A DNA stretch of 64,000 nucleotides from CAZWLD01 sp964634685 (GCA_964634685.1 CAZWLD010000005.1:1-64000); one strand, 5' to 3'; shown: positions 7,348 to 16,905, counted from the stretch's first letter. The notes: a model not told the origin generated them from the letters alone. Numbers and translations are program-made.

Positions 7348-8799
7348 TTGCAGGAAAAATCTGTTCGATATAATCTTATTTATATGTTATCAAGTGGTCT
7401 TTTTATCAAAATATTAGCCTTAGTTTATAAAATTTTTTTAACACGAAGCTTAGGTCTTACGGGGATGGGCCTTTATAGCATTATGATTCCCTCGGTCATG
7501 CTTTTTCTTGGACTAGCCGATTTTTCCTTACCCCAAACCATTACAAAGCTTGTGTCCGAAAACGTAAGCGTTAAGGAGCCTAATCGTAGTCTTATTATCA
7601 AAGCTCTTTTCATCGGACTTTTATTTGACTTAATTTTGATCTTAATTCTTCTTATTTTTATGGATTTAATAAACAAATCCTTAAATTATGATTTTAGGCT
7701 ACCCTTTTACGCTTTGATTATTCTTCTTCCCTTCGTTAGTATCAATGCCATTATCAAGGGATATTTTCAAGGCATCAATCGAGGGGATTTAGGCGCTAAG
7801 GCTAATATTATAGAACAGCTAACTAGAATCACGACATCAATTATTTTCATCAGTTTTTTTATCAATGTTAATATCGATTATGCTTTAGCTTCAATTATCA
7901 TCTCGATGGCGATTGGTGAATTTTTTTCATTCATTTTTTCATTATTCAAATTGCGAAATTATTCCTTTAAGCCGGTAATAGAAAAAAAAGCCGAGGAAAT
8001 GAAAATCATTTCCCTAAGCCTACCATCAACGATTAATCGTTTTATTTTCACCATTTCCAATTTTTTTGAGCCCATTATTCTAGCAAATGGCTTGAAGCAA
8101 TTAGGTTATCTCGATACCGATATTAGAAATTCCTTTGGCCTCGTTCAAGGTTATGCCATTCCCCTGTTAACCATTATGGGCTTCTCTTCAATGGCCATTG
8201 CCCAAAGCCTAATGCCAAAGCTGGCCCAAAATTTCAAAACTAACTCCATATCAAAATTTCAAAGCACCTTGAAAAAGGGCCTTGACTTGACCTTTATAAT
8301 TGGCTTTATCGCTTCCTTTATGTTATTTTTTTACCCCAACCTAATTTCATCATTAATCTATAACGATAATACTTCATCCTATTTTATTAGGCTAATGGCT
8401 CCCTTTTTTATTTTCTATTATTTAGAACCCATTCTTCATACCGCAATTCTCGTTATCAATAAATCAAATCTAAGCCTTTTAATCAATATTTTTATTTGTT
8501 TAGGAAAGCTTTTTCTAATTTATTTTTTATCATCAAGAATTGGAATTGATGGCTTTGTATCATCAATCATGGCCTCGGTTATCGTAACATTCCTTTCCTA
8601 CTATTTGATATTAAAAATAAAGGTCCATCTTCGCATAAATATAATAAAGCCACTGTTTTTTATCATCATCAATACATTCTTTACTCTTTTTATAAAAAAA
8701 GATGAATCGATAATAATGATGACCCTTACCTTATTATTCTTTTTATTGACGCTTTTTCTTTTTTACCGAAGGACGCTTAAGAGTATCAATGTAGATTAG
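7348..8799 (+). CDS. spoVB: Stage V sporulation protein B-like lipid II flippase (MOP/MATE family)
   Basis: About 483 aa, polytopic with roughly 13-14 hydrophobic segments across the whole length. Belongs to the MOP superfamily polysaccharide/lipid flippases; SpoVB of spore formers exports cell-wall (cortex) precursors. Supporting segments: the opening helix, then RSLGLTGMGLYSIMIPSVMLF and the LPQTITKLVSE loop typical of SpoVB/MurJ-like proteins. TTG at 7348 is chosen because GAGGTGG lies six bases upstream; the GTG at 7339 sits inside that site. The 3' end overlaps the convergent yetF-like gene by 57 bp. MurJ/Amj-type vegetative flippase remains possible. Confidence 0.8.
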   Translation: MQEKSVRYNLIYMLSSGLFIKILALVYKIFLTRSLGLTGMGLYSIMIPSVMLFLGLADFSLPQTITKLVSENVSVKEPNRSLIIKALFIGLLFDLILILILLIFMDLINKSLNYDFRLPFYALIILLPFVSINAIIKGYFQGINRGDLGAKANIIEQLTRITTSIIFISFFINVNIDYALASIIISMAIGEFFSFIFSLFKLRNYSFKPVIEKKAEEMKIISLSLPSTINRFIFTISNFFEPIILANGLKQLGYLDTDIRNSFGLVQGYAIPLLTIMGFSSMAIAQSLMPKLAQNFKTNSISKFQSTLKKGLDLTFIIGFIASFMLFFYPNLISSLIYNDNTSSYFIRLMAPFFIFYYLEPILHTAILVINKSNLSLLINIFICLGKLFLIYFLSSRIGIDGFVSSIMASVIVTFLSYYLILKIKVHLRINIIKPLFFIIINTFFTLFIKKDESIIMMTLTLLFFLLTLFLFYRRTLKSINVD

Positions 8800-9399
8800 A
8801 TGTCCTTTATCGTAATAGGCACATTTAATTGAAGCTAGCTTTTTATCATCTAAAAGACTTATTAATTTATCCTCATCTAATCCTAAGTAATAGAGATTTT
8901 CATAGACTATTTTTCCCGAAACAATGGCCGGAAGGGGTATCATCGATGTGTCCTCGTAGGTGTAAACACTTAGCGTTCCGGTGTGCTCTAAAATCGCAAT
9001 TTTAACTTTATTTATGGAATCAATTTTTTCATTTCTCAGCTGTATTAATAAATCATCAATATTGTAGAGATTTTTTTTCATTTCATCACAACAAAGCTTT
9101 CCATTAAAGACGACCACGCTCAGCTTACCATTAAAAAAACCTCTTAGCCTTTGGGCCTTTAGTTCCAATAAGGAAACAATCTTTTGAATAAAGGCGATAA
9201 TAGCGATAATAAATAAAAAATACCAAAAGGGAATATCAATATTTTCAATGGAAATTGAGGCTAGATTCGCGACTAAAAGAATAATCACTAAATCGAATAT
9301 GCCGAGCTTTCCGACCTCTCTTTTTCCTAAAACACGAACTAAGATAACTAAATAAATGTAATAAATAACCGTTCTAGCACTGTGGATAAATAGTTCCAT
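8743..9399 (-). CDS. YetF-like DUF421 membrane protein
   Basis: About 218 aa from the ATG at 9399; an in-frame ATG at 9435 has no ribosome site. Three N-terminal membrane helices (about residues 5-75) precede a soluble alpha/beta domain with the family pattern LRGFFNGKLSVVVFNGKL and IDDLLIQLRNEKI. In Bacillus spore formers YetF and relatives occur in membranes, and several act with SpoVA/Ger systems; here no function can be fixed. The adjacent SpoVB is convergent and overlaps it by 57 bp. Confidence 0.75.
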   Translation of the reverse strand: MELFIHSARTVIYYIYLVILVRVLGKREVGKLGIFDLVIILLVANLASISIENIDIPFWYFLFIIAIIAFIQKIVSLLELKAQRLRGFFNGKLSVVVFNGKLCCDEMKKNLYNIDDLLIQLRNEKIDSINKVKIAILEHTGTLSVYTYEDTSMIPLPAIVSGKIVYENLYYLGLDEDKLISLLDDKKLASIKCAYYDKGHLIYIDTLKRPSVKKKKRQ

Positions 9400-9467
9400 T
9401 TCATCACCAATTTTATTATTCCCGTCTATTTTCAAAATATTAGCATATATATTATTAGGTGATTAAA

Positions 9468-9845
9468 TTGCGTATTATTAAAAACATTCTTACAAGCTAT
9501 GGAATAGCATTAGCCCTTTTATTTATTTTGTCTTTTCTTTATTCTTTTTTAATAAAATGGAAAATAATGCCATCTTCCATTGATAGTGTTCATTTTGTAA
9601 CAATTATCATTGGGTCAATCTTTTCCTTAACCTTAGGCCTAATTGGTGGCGTTAAATCCCAAAATAAAGGCCTATGGACAGGAATTTTCTATGCCCTTAT
9701 AACAATCATTCTAATCTTGATTTTATCTCATTTTGATATCCTTTATTTAAATAATAAAAGCTATATCAAAATAATCATTTTCTCCCTTGTGACGGTTGTT
9801 GGGGCCTTAATCGGACGAAAAACGCATAGTGAAAAAAACCATTAA
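9468..9845 (+). CDS. TIGR04086-family four-helix membrane protein
   Basis: About 125 aa, four hydrophobic helices, basic ends. Resembles the YrzE/TIGR04086 family of small membrane proteins found in Bacillota; function unknown. TTG at 9468 is preferred over GTG at 9459 because AGGTG falls six bases upstream of the TTG, the same layout as spoVB. Divergently arranged with the DUF421 gene. Confidence 0.7.
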   Translation: MRIIKNILTSYGIALALLFILSFLYSFLIKWKIMPSSIDSVHFVTIIIGSIFSLTLGLIGGVKSQNKGLWTGIFYALITIILILILSHFDILYLNNKSYIKIIIFSLVTVVGALIGRKTHSEKNH

Positions 9846-9904
9846 TCTTTTATATTTTTATAATAAATTTAAAGATAAATAATCTGAAGCGAGTAAACCA
9901 TAAT

Positions 9905-11134
9905 CTATATGCCCGCAATAGGAATGACATATATATTTTCATCTAGTGGATAAATTGCATCAGTATTACAAATTATGCCTGATAAGGATAATTTGTAATT
10001 AGTATTCTCAACCTGCTTAAAGCCTTTAACAGAACTCATATTAAATTTGATTCCGGATTTACATTCAATCCTATGCATTTTTCCATCCTCAATAATTATC
10101 AAATCTATTTCATTCATATTGTTGTCTCTATAATAATAAAAATTAGGATTTTTACCATTATTTAAATAACTTTTTCTCAATTCATTAATTATATAGGTTT
10201 CGACAAATCTTCCACCTAAAAAGCTAGATTCAAGAGTTTCTGCGCTATTGATTTTTACTAAATATGAAGCAAGCCCGGTATCAGTAAAATATACTTTGGG
10301 CCTCTTGGAAATTCTTTTAGTGATTGAAAATTCACTATAGGGCTCTAATAAATAGATTATATCTCCGGCAATTAAAAATGATATCCAGGCATTTATGGTT
10401 TTATTATCCACACCTATTATCTTGGATATATTATCATATACTAATTCTTCTCCTGTTAATGAAGCCATAAGCTCCATAAATCTTCTAAATGCGAATTTGT
10501 CCTTTACATTCAACATATCAGAAACATCACGTTCAATATAGGACTCAACATAATCAGAATAAAATTTTTCTGAAGTTAATAATTCATTACTATATAGTTC
10601 TGGGTAATATCCATGAACGATATCCTTAAATAAGCTCTTTACACTTAAAGGATTAGCCAATGCTCTTTTTGATATTTCTTTTATATTAAAGTCAAATACT
10701 CTTTCTTCTCTATCTAGTATCTCACTTCGTGATAAAGGCACCATATGAATAATTGAAACCCTTCCTGCCATTGACTCTGTAACATTGTTCATTAATTTAT
10801 ACATCTGTGAACCAGTAATAATATACATACCATAATTACGAGGATTAGACATTTTTTCTCGATTAACAATTTCTTCTATGGCTTCAAATAGCTCCGGCGC
10901 TCTTTGAACCTCATCTATAATTAGGGGCCATGGATGCAATTCTAAAAACATATTTGGATCTTTTTTTGCAAGTTCTCTTTCTCTTGAATTATCCAAAGAG
11001 ACATACGAAAAGCCATCCTTCATAAATAATTGGGCTAAGGTTGATTTTCCGACTTGTCTTGCGCCTGTAATTAAAGTAACTGGTCTACTTTTTACCGATA
11101 ATTCAATTTCCTTTAATATTGTTCTTTTAATCAT
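9905..11134 (-). CDS. AAA ATPase with C-terminal DUF4143 domain
   Basis: About 409 aa from ATG 11134 (GGTGGTGA upstream); a longer in-frame extension to 11260 lies across the promoter and the nadC terminator, so it is rejected. P-loop GARQVGKST near residue 23, Walker B PLIIDEVQRAPE, sensor TGSQMYKLM, then a winged-helix region and a restriction-endonuclease-like DUF4143 end with IDLIIIEDGKMHRIECKSG (D-x(n)-E-x-K pattern). This is a common AAA_14/DUF4143 family in bacteria and archaea, often mobile, with no settled function. It carries its own promoter and stands alone after nadABC. Confidence 0.85.
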   Translation of the reverse strand: MIKRTILKEIELSVKSRPVTLITGARQVGKSTLAQLFMKDGFSYVSLDNSRERELAKKDPNMFLELHPWPLIIDEVQRAPELFEAIEEIVNREKMSNPRNYGMYIITGSQMYKLMNNVTESMAGRVSIIHMVPLSRSEILDREERVFDFNIKEISKRALANPLSVKSLFKDIVHGYYPELYSNELLTSEKFYSDYVESYIERDVSDMLNVKDKFAFRRFMELMASLTGEELVYDNISKIIGVDNKTINAWISFLIAGDIIYLLEPYSEFSITKRISKRPKVYFTDTGLASYLVKINSAETLESSFLGGRFVETYIINELRKSYLNNGKNPNFYYYRDNNMNEIDLIIIEDGKMHRIECKSGIKFNMSSVKGFKQVENTNYKLSLSGIICNTDAIYPLDENIYVIPIAGI

Positions 11135-11155
11135 ACAATGTTCACCACCACTTAT

Positions 11156-11184
11156 ATTATATACTATACAATTTTGGAATTCAA
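11156..11184 (-). promoter_or_regulatory. Sigma-A-type promoter for the DUF4143 ATPase
   Basis: Minus-strand TTGAAT (11179-11184), 17-bp spacer, TATAAT (11156-11161). The -35 box lies in a palindrome GGAATTGAATTCC. Transcription would start about 15 bp before the ATG's ribosome site. Confidence 0.7.
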
Positions 11185-11221
11185 TTCCATTTTTGTATAA
11201 ATTAAATATAAAATCATGCTT

Positions 11222-11255
11222 AAAAAAAGAGCTGTAATAATCTAAAAAATACAGC
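11222..11255 (-). terminator. Terminator after nadC
   Basis: Minus-strand stem GAGCTGTA with TACAGCTC (loop of about 14 nt) followed by TTTTTTT. Ends the nadA-nadB-nadC transcript. Confidence 0.8.
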
Positions 11256-11263
11256 TCCATCTT

Positions 11264-12070
11264 CTATTTAAATTTCAAGGATATATCTAAGGCTTTGACA
11301 GAATGGGTAATAGCTCCAACGGAAATATAATCAACTCCCGTTAAGGAAACATCGCGAATACGCGATAATGTCATATTTCCACTGGCCTCAAGCTTTTTTC
11401 GACCTTGATTTAGCTTAACACATTCAGCCATTTCATCATTTGACATATTATCAAGCATAATAATGTCGCAAGGAGTTTCTAAAGCCTCCTTAAACATATC
11501 GATATTTTCAACCTCAACCTCAATTTGACAATCGACCTTGCCGTAACAACGATTAACAGCCTCGGTAATAGAACCGGCCGCCTCAATATGATTATCCTTA
11601 ATCATAACCATATCCGACAAGGAAAAACGATGATTAACGCCATGGCCATGGGTAACAGCTATTTTATCAAAATAACGCATATTAGGAACCGTTTTTCTTG
11701 TATCAAGGATTTTGGTATTTCCTTCACATAAAGAGACATAACGATTAGTTTCGGTCGCAATTCCACTCATTCTTTGTAAGATATTCAAAGCGACACGTTC
11801 ACCCTTTAAAATGGTTCTGGTTTTTCCTTGAATACGAGCAATGATATCGCCTTTACGAACAAAGGAACCATCATCGATATATATTTCCATTGTAAATTCG
11901 CCTCCAACGAGTTCAAAAACCCGTTTAGCGATATTTATTCCGGAGACAATTCCATCCTCCTTGGCAATGAAGCGAGCATGACTTACTTCATCACAAGGGA
12001 TGATATTATCGGTTGTAATATCACCATTAGGCATATCCTCACGCAAAGCATTTAAAATAAATTCATCCAT
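11264..12070 (-). CDS. nadC: Nicotinate-nucleotide pyrophosphorylase (quinolinate phosphoribosyltransferase)
   Basis: 268 aa. Converts quinolinate plus PRPP to nicotinate mononucleotide in de novo NAD synthesis. Family motifs: GDITTDNI near the N-terminus, LNILQRMSGIAT, TRKTVPNMRYFDKIAVTHGHG with the catalytic basic residues, IKDNHI, EVEVEN, IMLDNMS, and the C-terminal EASGNMTLSRI / GVDYISVGAITHS. Starts behind AAGGAGG. Last gene of nadABC, 11 bp after nadB. Confidence 0.97.
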   Translation of the reverse strand: MDEFILNALREDMPNGDITTDNIIPCDEVSHARFIAKEDGIVSGINIAKRVFELVGGEFTMEIYIDDGSFVRKGDIIARIQGKTRTILKGERVALNILQRMSGIATETNRYVSLCEGNTKILDTRKTVPNMRYFDKIAVTHGHGVNHRFSLSDMVMIKDNHIEAAGSITEAVNRCYGKVDCQIEVEVENIDMFKEALETPCDIIMLDNMSNDEMAECVKLNQGRKKLEASGNMTLSRIRDVSLTGVDYISVGAITHSVKALDISLKFK

Positions 12071-12081
12071 AAATAGCCTCC

Positions 12082-13569
12082 TTAATCAATTCGATAATGA
12101 CAACCTACTGATTCCTTGCGAGCAATCGCCGCTTCGATAATCAGCATAGCAGTTGTGGCCATATTTAAAGTCTCATAATAATAGTGAGACGCAACAAGGG
12201 TCTTTGATAAATTACGATAATGGCGACCAATAATCTTCTTCGCAATTTCTAAGCCTTCAGTGGTTCTGACGATACCAACATATTTTTCCATAACATCCCG
12301 AATTTCCACACGTACGCTTTTAAATTCATAGTGCTTGATTGTATGCTTATGAGCCGGTATTTCGCATTCCTCAATTATTAAATCCGAGGTATTAATATCA
12401 TTAGCAATACGATGACCAAAAACAACGCATTCAAGCAAGCTATTACTAGCAAGACGATTAGCGCCATGAACACCGGAATAGGCACATTCGCCGCAAGCAT
12501 ATAAATTAGGGATTGTGGTTTGACCACATATATTAATCATAATTCCCCCACACGAGAAATGCTCAACCGGCGCAACTGGGATTAAATCCTTTTCCATATA
12601 GATATTGTTTTGGGCAAGCTTATCATAAATTGTTGGAAAACGATTCATTAAAAAATCCTTTGATTGATGGCGAATATCCAAGTAAACATGATCACTCCAG
12701 GTATCATACATTTCCCGATAAATGCTTTGACTAACAATATCCCTTGGCGCTAATTCCTTAAGCTCATGATATTTTGGCATAAACCTTTCGCCTTCAACAT
12801 TTAAAAGCAAAGCTCCTTCTCCTCTTACGGCTTCGGAAATTAAAAATTTTTGACCAGCGCCATCGCCATAAAAAGCCGTTGGGTGAAATTGGATAAATTC
12901 CAAATCGTGCAAAACAGCACCAGCACGGTAAGCCATCGCAATACCATCGCCCGTTGCAATTTTGGGATTCGTTGTATTTTTATAAACCGCACCTAAGCCG
13001 CCCGTTGCGATAACAACCTTGGCAGCTAAAATATCCGAAACATTATTTTCGCGATCAATAATGGTAGCGCCACGACAAATACCATTTTTAATTATCAAGT
13101 CGGCAGCCATTGCCCCCTCAATAAGCTTAATATTTTCTTTTTCGGTGATACGCTTTTTCAAGGCCTTCATAATCTCCCGTCCAGTCGCATCGCCTCCAGC
13201 TCGAAGAATTCTTCTCGTGCCGTGTCCACCCTCCTGAGCCATCAAAAGATTTCCTTGATTATCGGTATCAAACTCGACGCCAAATTCAATTAATCGTTCG
13301 ATATTATCGGAAGCCTCGTAAACAAGAGTTTTCGTCGCAAGGGCATCATTTAAGTTTGCGCCTGCTCTTAAGGTATCCTTAATATGCTTGATTAAAACAT
13401 CATCCGATTTTGAAAGCTCGGCAGCAATACCACCCTGAGCTAATTCACTATTGGCAATATTTATTGTATCCTTGACGACAATTGTTATGTTAATATTTGC
13501 GTTGATATTAAGGGCAGTATATAATCCAGCAAGACCGCCACCAATAATTAAAACATCCGTTTTTTCCAT
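12082..13569 (-). CDS. nadB: L-aspartate oxidase
   Basis: 495 aa FAD enzyme oxidising L-aspartate to iminoaspartate. N-terminal dinucleotide fold GGGLAGLYTAL, SELAQGGIAA motif, HDLEFIQFHPTA, the active-site EAVRGEGALL, and HFSCGGI..CGECAYSGVHGANRLASNSLLE. All are typical of NadB/fumarate reductase flavoproteins; the operon confirms NadB. Somewhat shorter C-terminal domain than in E. coli (540 aa). 11 bp after nadA. Confidence 0.96.
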   Translation of the reverse strand: MEKTDVLIIGGGLAGLYTALNINANINITIVVKDTINIANSELAQGGIAAELSKSDDVLIKHIKDTLRAGANLNDALATKTLVYEASDNIERLIEFGVEFDTDNQGNLLMAQEGGHGTRRILRAGGDATGREIMKALKKRITEKENIKLIEGAMAADLIIKNGICRGATIIDRENNVSDILAAKVVIATGGLGAVYKNTTNPKIATGDGIAMAYRAGAVLHDLEFIQFHPTAFYGDGAGQKFLISEAVRGEGALLLNVEGERFMPKYHELKELAPRDIVSQSIYREMYDTWSDHVYLDIRHQSKDFLMNRFPTIYDKLAQNNIYMEKDLIPVAPVEHFSCGGIMINICGQTTIPNLYACGECAYSGVHGANRLASNSLLECVVFGHRIANDINTSDLIIEECEIPAHKHTIKHYEFKSVRVEIRDVMEKYVGIVRTTEGLEIAKKIIGRHYRNLSKTLVASHYYYETLNMATTAMLIIEAAIARKESVGCHYRID

Positions 13570-13580
13570 TTTTTTACCTT

Positions 13581-14486
13581 CTAACTTAATTTAAGCATTG
13601 TATCTAACGCTTTATAAGCATTAGCTCGAACCGACTCTTCGACATTTACTTCATTGGTCTCATTTTTTAATACCTCATAAACATCCTTTAATGTGGTGAG
13701 CTTCATGTCATGGCAACGTAATCCTTCATCGAGTAAAAAGAATTCCTTACCTGGATTATCATTTTTTAATTTATGAAGAATTCCTTCTTCCGTTCCAACA
13801 ATAAAGGCTTTAGCATCCGATTTTTTTACAAAATCAATGATACCAGCTGTCGATCCAACATAATCGGCTTCTTCTAAAACCTCAAGTCTCGCCTCAGGAT
13901 GGACAGCAACTAAAGCATCAGGATGAAGAGCCTTCATATTGACAACCATTTGACGATTCAAATTATCATGGATGCAGCAATCACCATCCCAACAATCAAA
14001 GGAAACATTTCTTAGCTTCATCGCATATTTTGCTAAATTACGATCAGGACAATATAAAATTTTCTCTCCCTTAGCTAAATAATGATCAATAATCTTAAGG
14101 GCATTTGAGCTTGTGACACAACAATCACTCAAAGCCTTGACCTTAGCCGTTGAATTAACATAGCACAAAACCTTCGTATCGGGATGATTCTCCTTGTATA
14201 GACCTAATGAAACCTCATCAATCATATTAGCCATTTTACATCCTGCCTCCATAACCGGTATTAAAACCTTTTTTTCTGGGGACAATATTTTAGCCGTTTC
14301 GGCCATAAAATGAACGCCACAAAAAACGATAATCTTCGCATCAGTTTGACTCGCCATCATCGATAATTTTAAGGAATCACCTAAATAATCAGCAATGTCC
14401 TGAATCTCGCCATTTTGATAATAATGGGCTAAAATAATGGCGTTTTTTTCTTTTTTTAATTTTTTTATTTCTTCTACGTAGTTCAC
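13581..14486 (-). CDS. nadA: Quinolinate synthase A
   Basis: About 301 aa [4Fe-4S] enzyme condensing iminoaspartate with dihydroxyacetone phosphate to quinolinate. Motifs: AIILAHYYQNGEIQDIADYLGDS, FCGVHFMAETAKIL, GCKMANM, CVTSSNA, and GTEEGILHKL. The three cluster cysteines are in CGVHF, CCVTSS and the late DEGLRCHDMK segment. GTG at 14486 is the likely start because AGAGGTG sits six bases before it; an upstream in-frame TTG at 14507 precedes the ribosome site. First gene of nadABC. Confidence 0.95.
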   Translation of the reverse strand: MNYVEEIKKLKKEKNAIILAHYYQNGEIQDIADYLGDSLKLSMMASQTDAKIIVFCGVHFMAETAKILSPEKKVLIPVMEAGCKMANMIDEVSLGLYKENHPDTKVLCYVNSTAKVKALSDCCVTSSNALKIIDHYLAKGEKILYCPDRNLAKYAMKLRNVSFDCWDGDCCIHDNLNRQMVVNMKALHPDALVAVHPEARLEVLEEADYVGSTAGIIDFVKKSDAKAFIVGTEEGILHKLKNDNPGKEFFLLDEGLRCHDMKLTTLKDVYEVLKNETNEVNVEESVRANAYKALDTMLKLS

Positions 14487-14691
14487 AAAAAACACCTCTA
14501 CTCCCAAGTATTATATCACATTCATATGTAATATGAAACAAAAATAAAATTGAAATCCTTATCATATCCTATTTTAAAAGCTCTTTTCTTTACAAATGAG
14601 CATATAACGGAAACGAAGGGATAGGTGTTTTGTTTCCAATCGAAAATTTTTCGATGAAAAACATAATATTAGAGAAAATTGAAAAATTATT

Positions 14692-14942
14692 ATGATAACC
14701 GATATTTTATCCATTTTTGGAATTTGTTGTATCGCCTATTTTTTACCAAAATCAACCTCCCAGCAATTTTAGTGGAATCGCGGCTAGTATCCTTGCGGTA
14801 ATTAATTCATCCTTAGAGGATATTATCCGGCACCATCGTCGCATCGGCAATCATTAAGAAAATTATTGCGGTGATTATTGCCAAAATGGCCTTTAAATGG
14901 TCCCATGAAATCGAAAAAACAATTGAAATGCCAAAAGGATAA
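14692..14942 (+). pseudogene. Frameshifted small membrane protein gene
   Basis: The 485-bp gap between nadA and rarA holds no intact gene. From an ATG at 14692 the frame reads a hydrophobic helix (SIFGICCIAYFLP) and hits TAG after 26 codons. Further hydrophobic, in-style coding continues in other frames: SGIAASILAVINSSLEDII, then GTIVASAIIKKIIAVIIAKM, ending at TAA 14940-14942. This looks like one small membrane protein broken by two frameshifts. No ribosome site is convincing. Bases 14508-14691 hold only AT-rich sequence and no clear signal. Family unknown. Confidence 0.35.
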
Positions 14943-14971
14943 TAATATAATAAGACTAAAGGAGGGATTTT

Positions 14972-16210
14972 ATGAAACCCCTAGCCTATCGAATGCGTCC
15001 TAAAACCTTTGATGAGGTGTACGGACAGGATAATCTTATTGGCGAAAAAGGAATTATCCGCAAAATGCTCGAAACTAATTCCTTAACCTCAATGATTTTA
15101 TATGGAGAACCCGGATGTGGCAAAACAACAATCGCCGAGATTATTGCCAGTAATTACAGTATGAATCATTATTTCTTTAATGCTTCTATCGACTCAAAGG
15201 ATAAGCTTAAGGAGATTGCTCAAGCAACCAAATATTATGAAAATACCGTTTTAATTATCGATGAAATTCATCGAATGAAGAAGGATATTCAGGATTTTCT
15301 TCTCTCCTATATGGAAAATGGAAGCTTTATTGTCATCGGACTTACAACATCTAATCCATATCATTCCATTAATCCAGCCATTAGGTCAAGATGTCATCTT
15401 TTTAAATTGAATCCCATTACCAATGACATGATGAAAAAAATTATCGATAACGCCCTTAATTCTTCGCTTTTACCCCAGAAAATCACCTTAGATAGTGATG
15501 TTTATCAATATATCATCGATAATTCTAATCAAGAGGTTAGGACCTGTCTTAATATTGTCGAGGCCTTAGCAATTGGATCAAATGATGGTCATGTGACCCT
15601 CGAGGAAGCCAAAAGCTTAATCCTAAAGCCTTCATTATCCTTAGATAAGGATGGTGATAATTATTATGATACCATTTCGGCTCTTCAAAAATCCATCCGC
15701 GGATCCGATGTTAATGCGAGCCTTCATTATTTAGCTCGCCTTATCAGCGCCCAAGATTTAGAAATCCTAACCAGAAGACTCGTTGTCATTGCCTATGAGG
15801 ATATTGGACTTGCCAATCCGAGTATGGGTGAAAAGGCCGTTGCGGCTTGCGAGGCAGCCAAAATGCTTGGCTTCCCTGAAGCTAGAATTCCCCTTTCTCA
15901 TCTCGTCATCGATATGGCGATTTCACCCAAATCGAATTCTGCCGAAGCGGCCATTGATAAAGCCATCAGTGATTTTGAGAAAGGATTAGGAAATGGTATT
16001 CCGGATAATTTAAAAAATGGTTTGATTTCTTCAGGAAAGGCAACCTATAAATATCCGCACGATTATCCTTCTGGTGTTATATCCCAGCAATATCTTCCTG
16101 ATGACTTATTAGGCGTTGAATACTATACCCCTAAGGAAACTAGTCAATATGAAAAAGCATTAAAGGAACGTTACAATATTTTAAAAACATATCAAATAAA
16201 AAAGCATTAA
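14972..16210 (+). CDS. rarA: Replication-associated recombination ATPase RarA (MgsA)
   Basis: 412 aa clamp-loader-like AAA+ ATPase that acts at stalled forks. Begins MKPLAYRMRPKTFDEVYGQD; Walker A GEPGCGKTT near 47-55, Walker B VLIIDEIHR, sensor GLTTSNP, then the MgsA tetramerisation region with IRGSDVNASLHYLARLI and AYEDIGLANP. AGGAGG lies 8 bp upstream of the ATG. Stands alone, closed by a hairpin terminator that contains its stop codon. Confidence 0.95.
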   Translation: MKPLAYRMRPKTFDEVYGQDNLIGEKGIIRKMLETNSLTSMILYGEPGCGKTTIAEIIASNYSMNHYFFNASIDSKDKLKEIAQATKYYENTVLIIDEIHRMKKDIQDFLLSYMENGSFIVIGLTTSNPYHSINPAIRSRCHLFKLNPITNDMMKKIIDNALNSSLLPQKITLDSDVYQYIIDNSNQEVRTCLNIVEALAIGSNDGHVTLEEAKSLILKPSLSLDKDGDNYYDTISALQKSIRGSDVNASLHYLARLISAQDLEILTRRLVVIAYEDIGLANPSMGEKAVAACEAAKMLGFPEARIPLSHLVIDMAISPKSNSAEAAIDKAISDFEKGLGNGIPDNLKNGLISSGKATYKYPHDYPSGVISQQYLPDDLLGVEYYTPKETSQYEKALKERYNILKTYQIKKH

Positions 16211-16246
16211 TTAAACCATTTATAGGCTTAAATAATGCTTTTTCTT
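16199..16246 (+). terminator. Terminator after rarA
   Basis: AAAAAGCATTA pairs with TAATGCTTTTT across a 20-nt loop, followed by T-rich sequence. The rarA stop codon lies in the 5' arm. Confidence 0.65.
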
Positions 16247-16283
16247 TATTCAATTATCATATCATATAAAGAGGTGATTTTCA

Positions 16284-16379
16284 TTGAACCAAAAGGCATT
16301 TATCATTGTTGTGACGCTCATTCTCTTTATTATTCTTCTTACACAAAAAGGGCCCAAAAAAGGAAAATCAAGTAACTAA
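16284..16379 (+). CDS. 31-aa single-span membrane peptide
   Basis: A TTG start with GAGGTGATTTTCA upstream opens a 31-codon frame: MNQKAFIIVVTLILFIILLTQ, one membrane helix, then a basic tail GPKKGKSSN and TAA. The strong ribosome site in the style of neighbouring genes and the clean helix-plus-basic-tail design argue for a real gene. Its 3' end overlaps the convergent 188-aa membrane protein gene by 41 bp. Function unknown; could be a small membrane regulator. Confidence 0.55.
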   Translation: MNQKAFIIVVTLILFIILLTQKGPKKGKSSN

Positions 16380-16905
16380 GAAAATAGGCGTAGGCAAAGT
16401 AGGAATTAATCTCCTTTTTTCGATATAAAACCATTGCGCCTAAAATTGGTAAAATATAGATAACTAAAATCAAATTCAAAATGGAAGGATTCGAATAATC
16501 AACAATATTAAAAATACCGATTACAAGGAGAAATAAACCGATGCACGAAATTAAAATTCGATCGTATTTCAAGAGCTTGCAAAAAAAGTTAATCACTAAT
16601 AATAAAAGACCATAGCCTAATAAAATCGCAATCGAAATTTCATTCACAATAAAGTCATCAAAAATATCGGAGGCAATTAATCCTGAGGATATTGATAAAA
16701 CAAAAGGAAAAAACCAAAAGGGAAGCTTCATCTTTTTATTTACCAAAAAGATGATAGCCGCAATTAATCCAATTCCGGCACCAATAAAAAAGCAGGACTT
16801 ATGGTCGATTAAACGACCAATTCCATATCCAATATAAAGAATTATTAAAGAAACCCATTGCAAAACTAAAATCCGATCCAGGTTTTTTTTAAGACCATTA
16901 TCCAT
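16339..16905 (-). CDS. Hypothetical polytopic membrane protein
   Basis: About 188 aa from ATG 16905 behind GGGTGAT; a GTG at 16914 lies in the ribosome site. Six or so hydrophobic segments make up most of the chain, separated by short charged loops (RLIDHKS, NKKMK, CKLLKYDR). No motif I recognise. Follows the FtsK-like gene's 3' side in the same direction, but a 46-bp gap with little signal separates it from that gene's end; relation unclear. Confidence 0.55.
   Translation of the reverse strand: MDNGLKKNLDRILVLQWVSLIILYIGYGIGRLIDHKSCFFIGAGIGLIAAIIFLVNKKMKLPFWFFPFVLSISSGLIASDIFDDFIVNEISIAILLGYGLLLLVINFFCKLLKYDRILISCIGLFLLVIGIFNIVDYSNPSILNLILVIYILPILGAMVLYRKKEINSYFAYAYFLSYLIFLFWALFV

Noticed and set aside
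8743..8799. Frameshift or fusion between spoVB and the DUF421 gene
   Set aside because: Simple convergent overlap; both proteins have normal C-termini.
11135..11260. Longer start for the DUF4143 ATPase
   Set aside because: Crosses its promoter and the nadC terminator; a ribosome site precedes ATG 11134.
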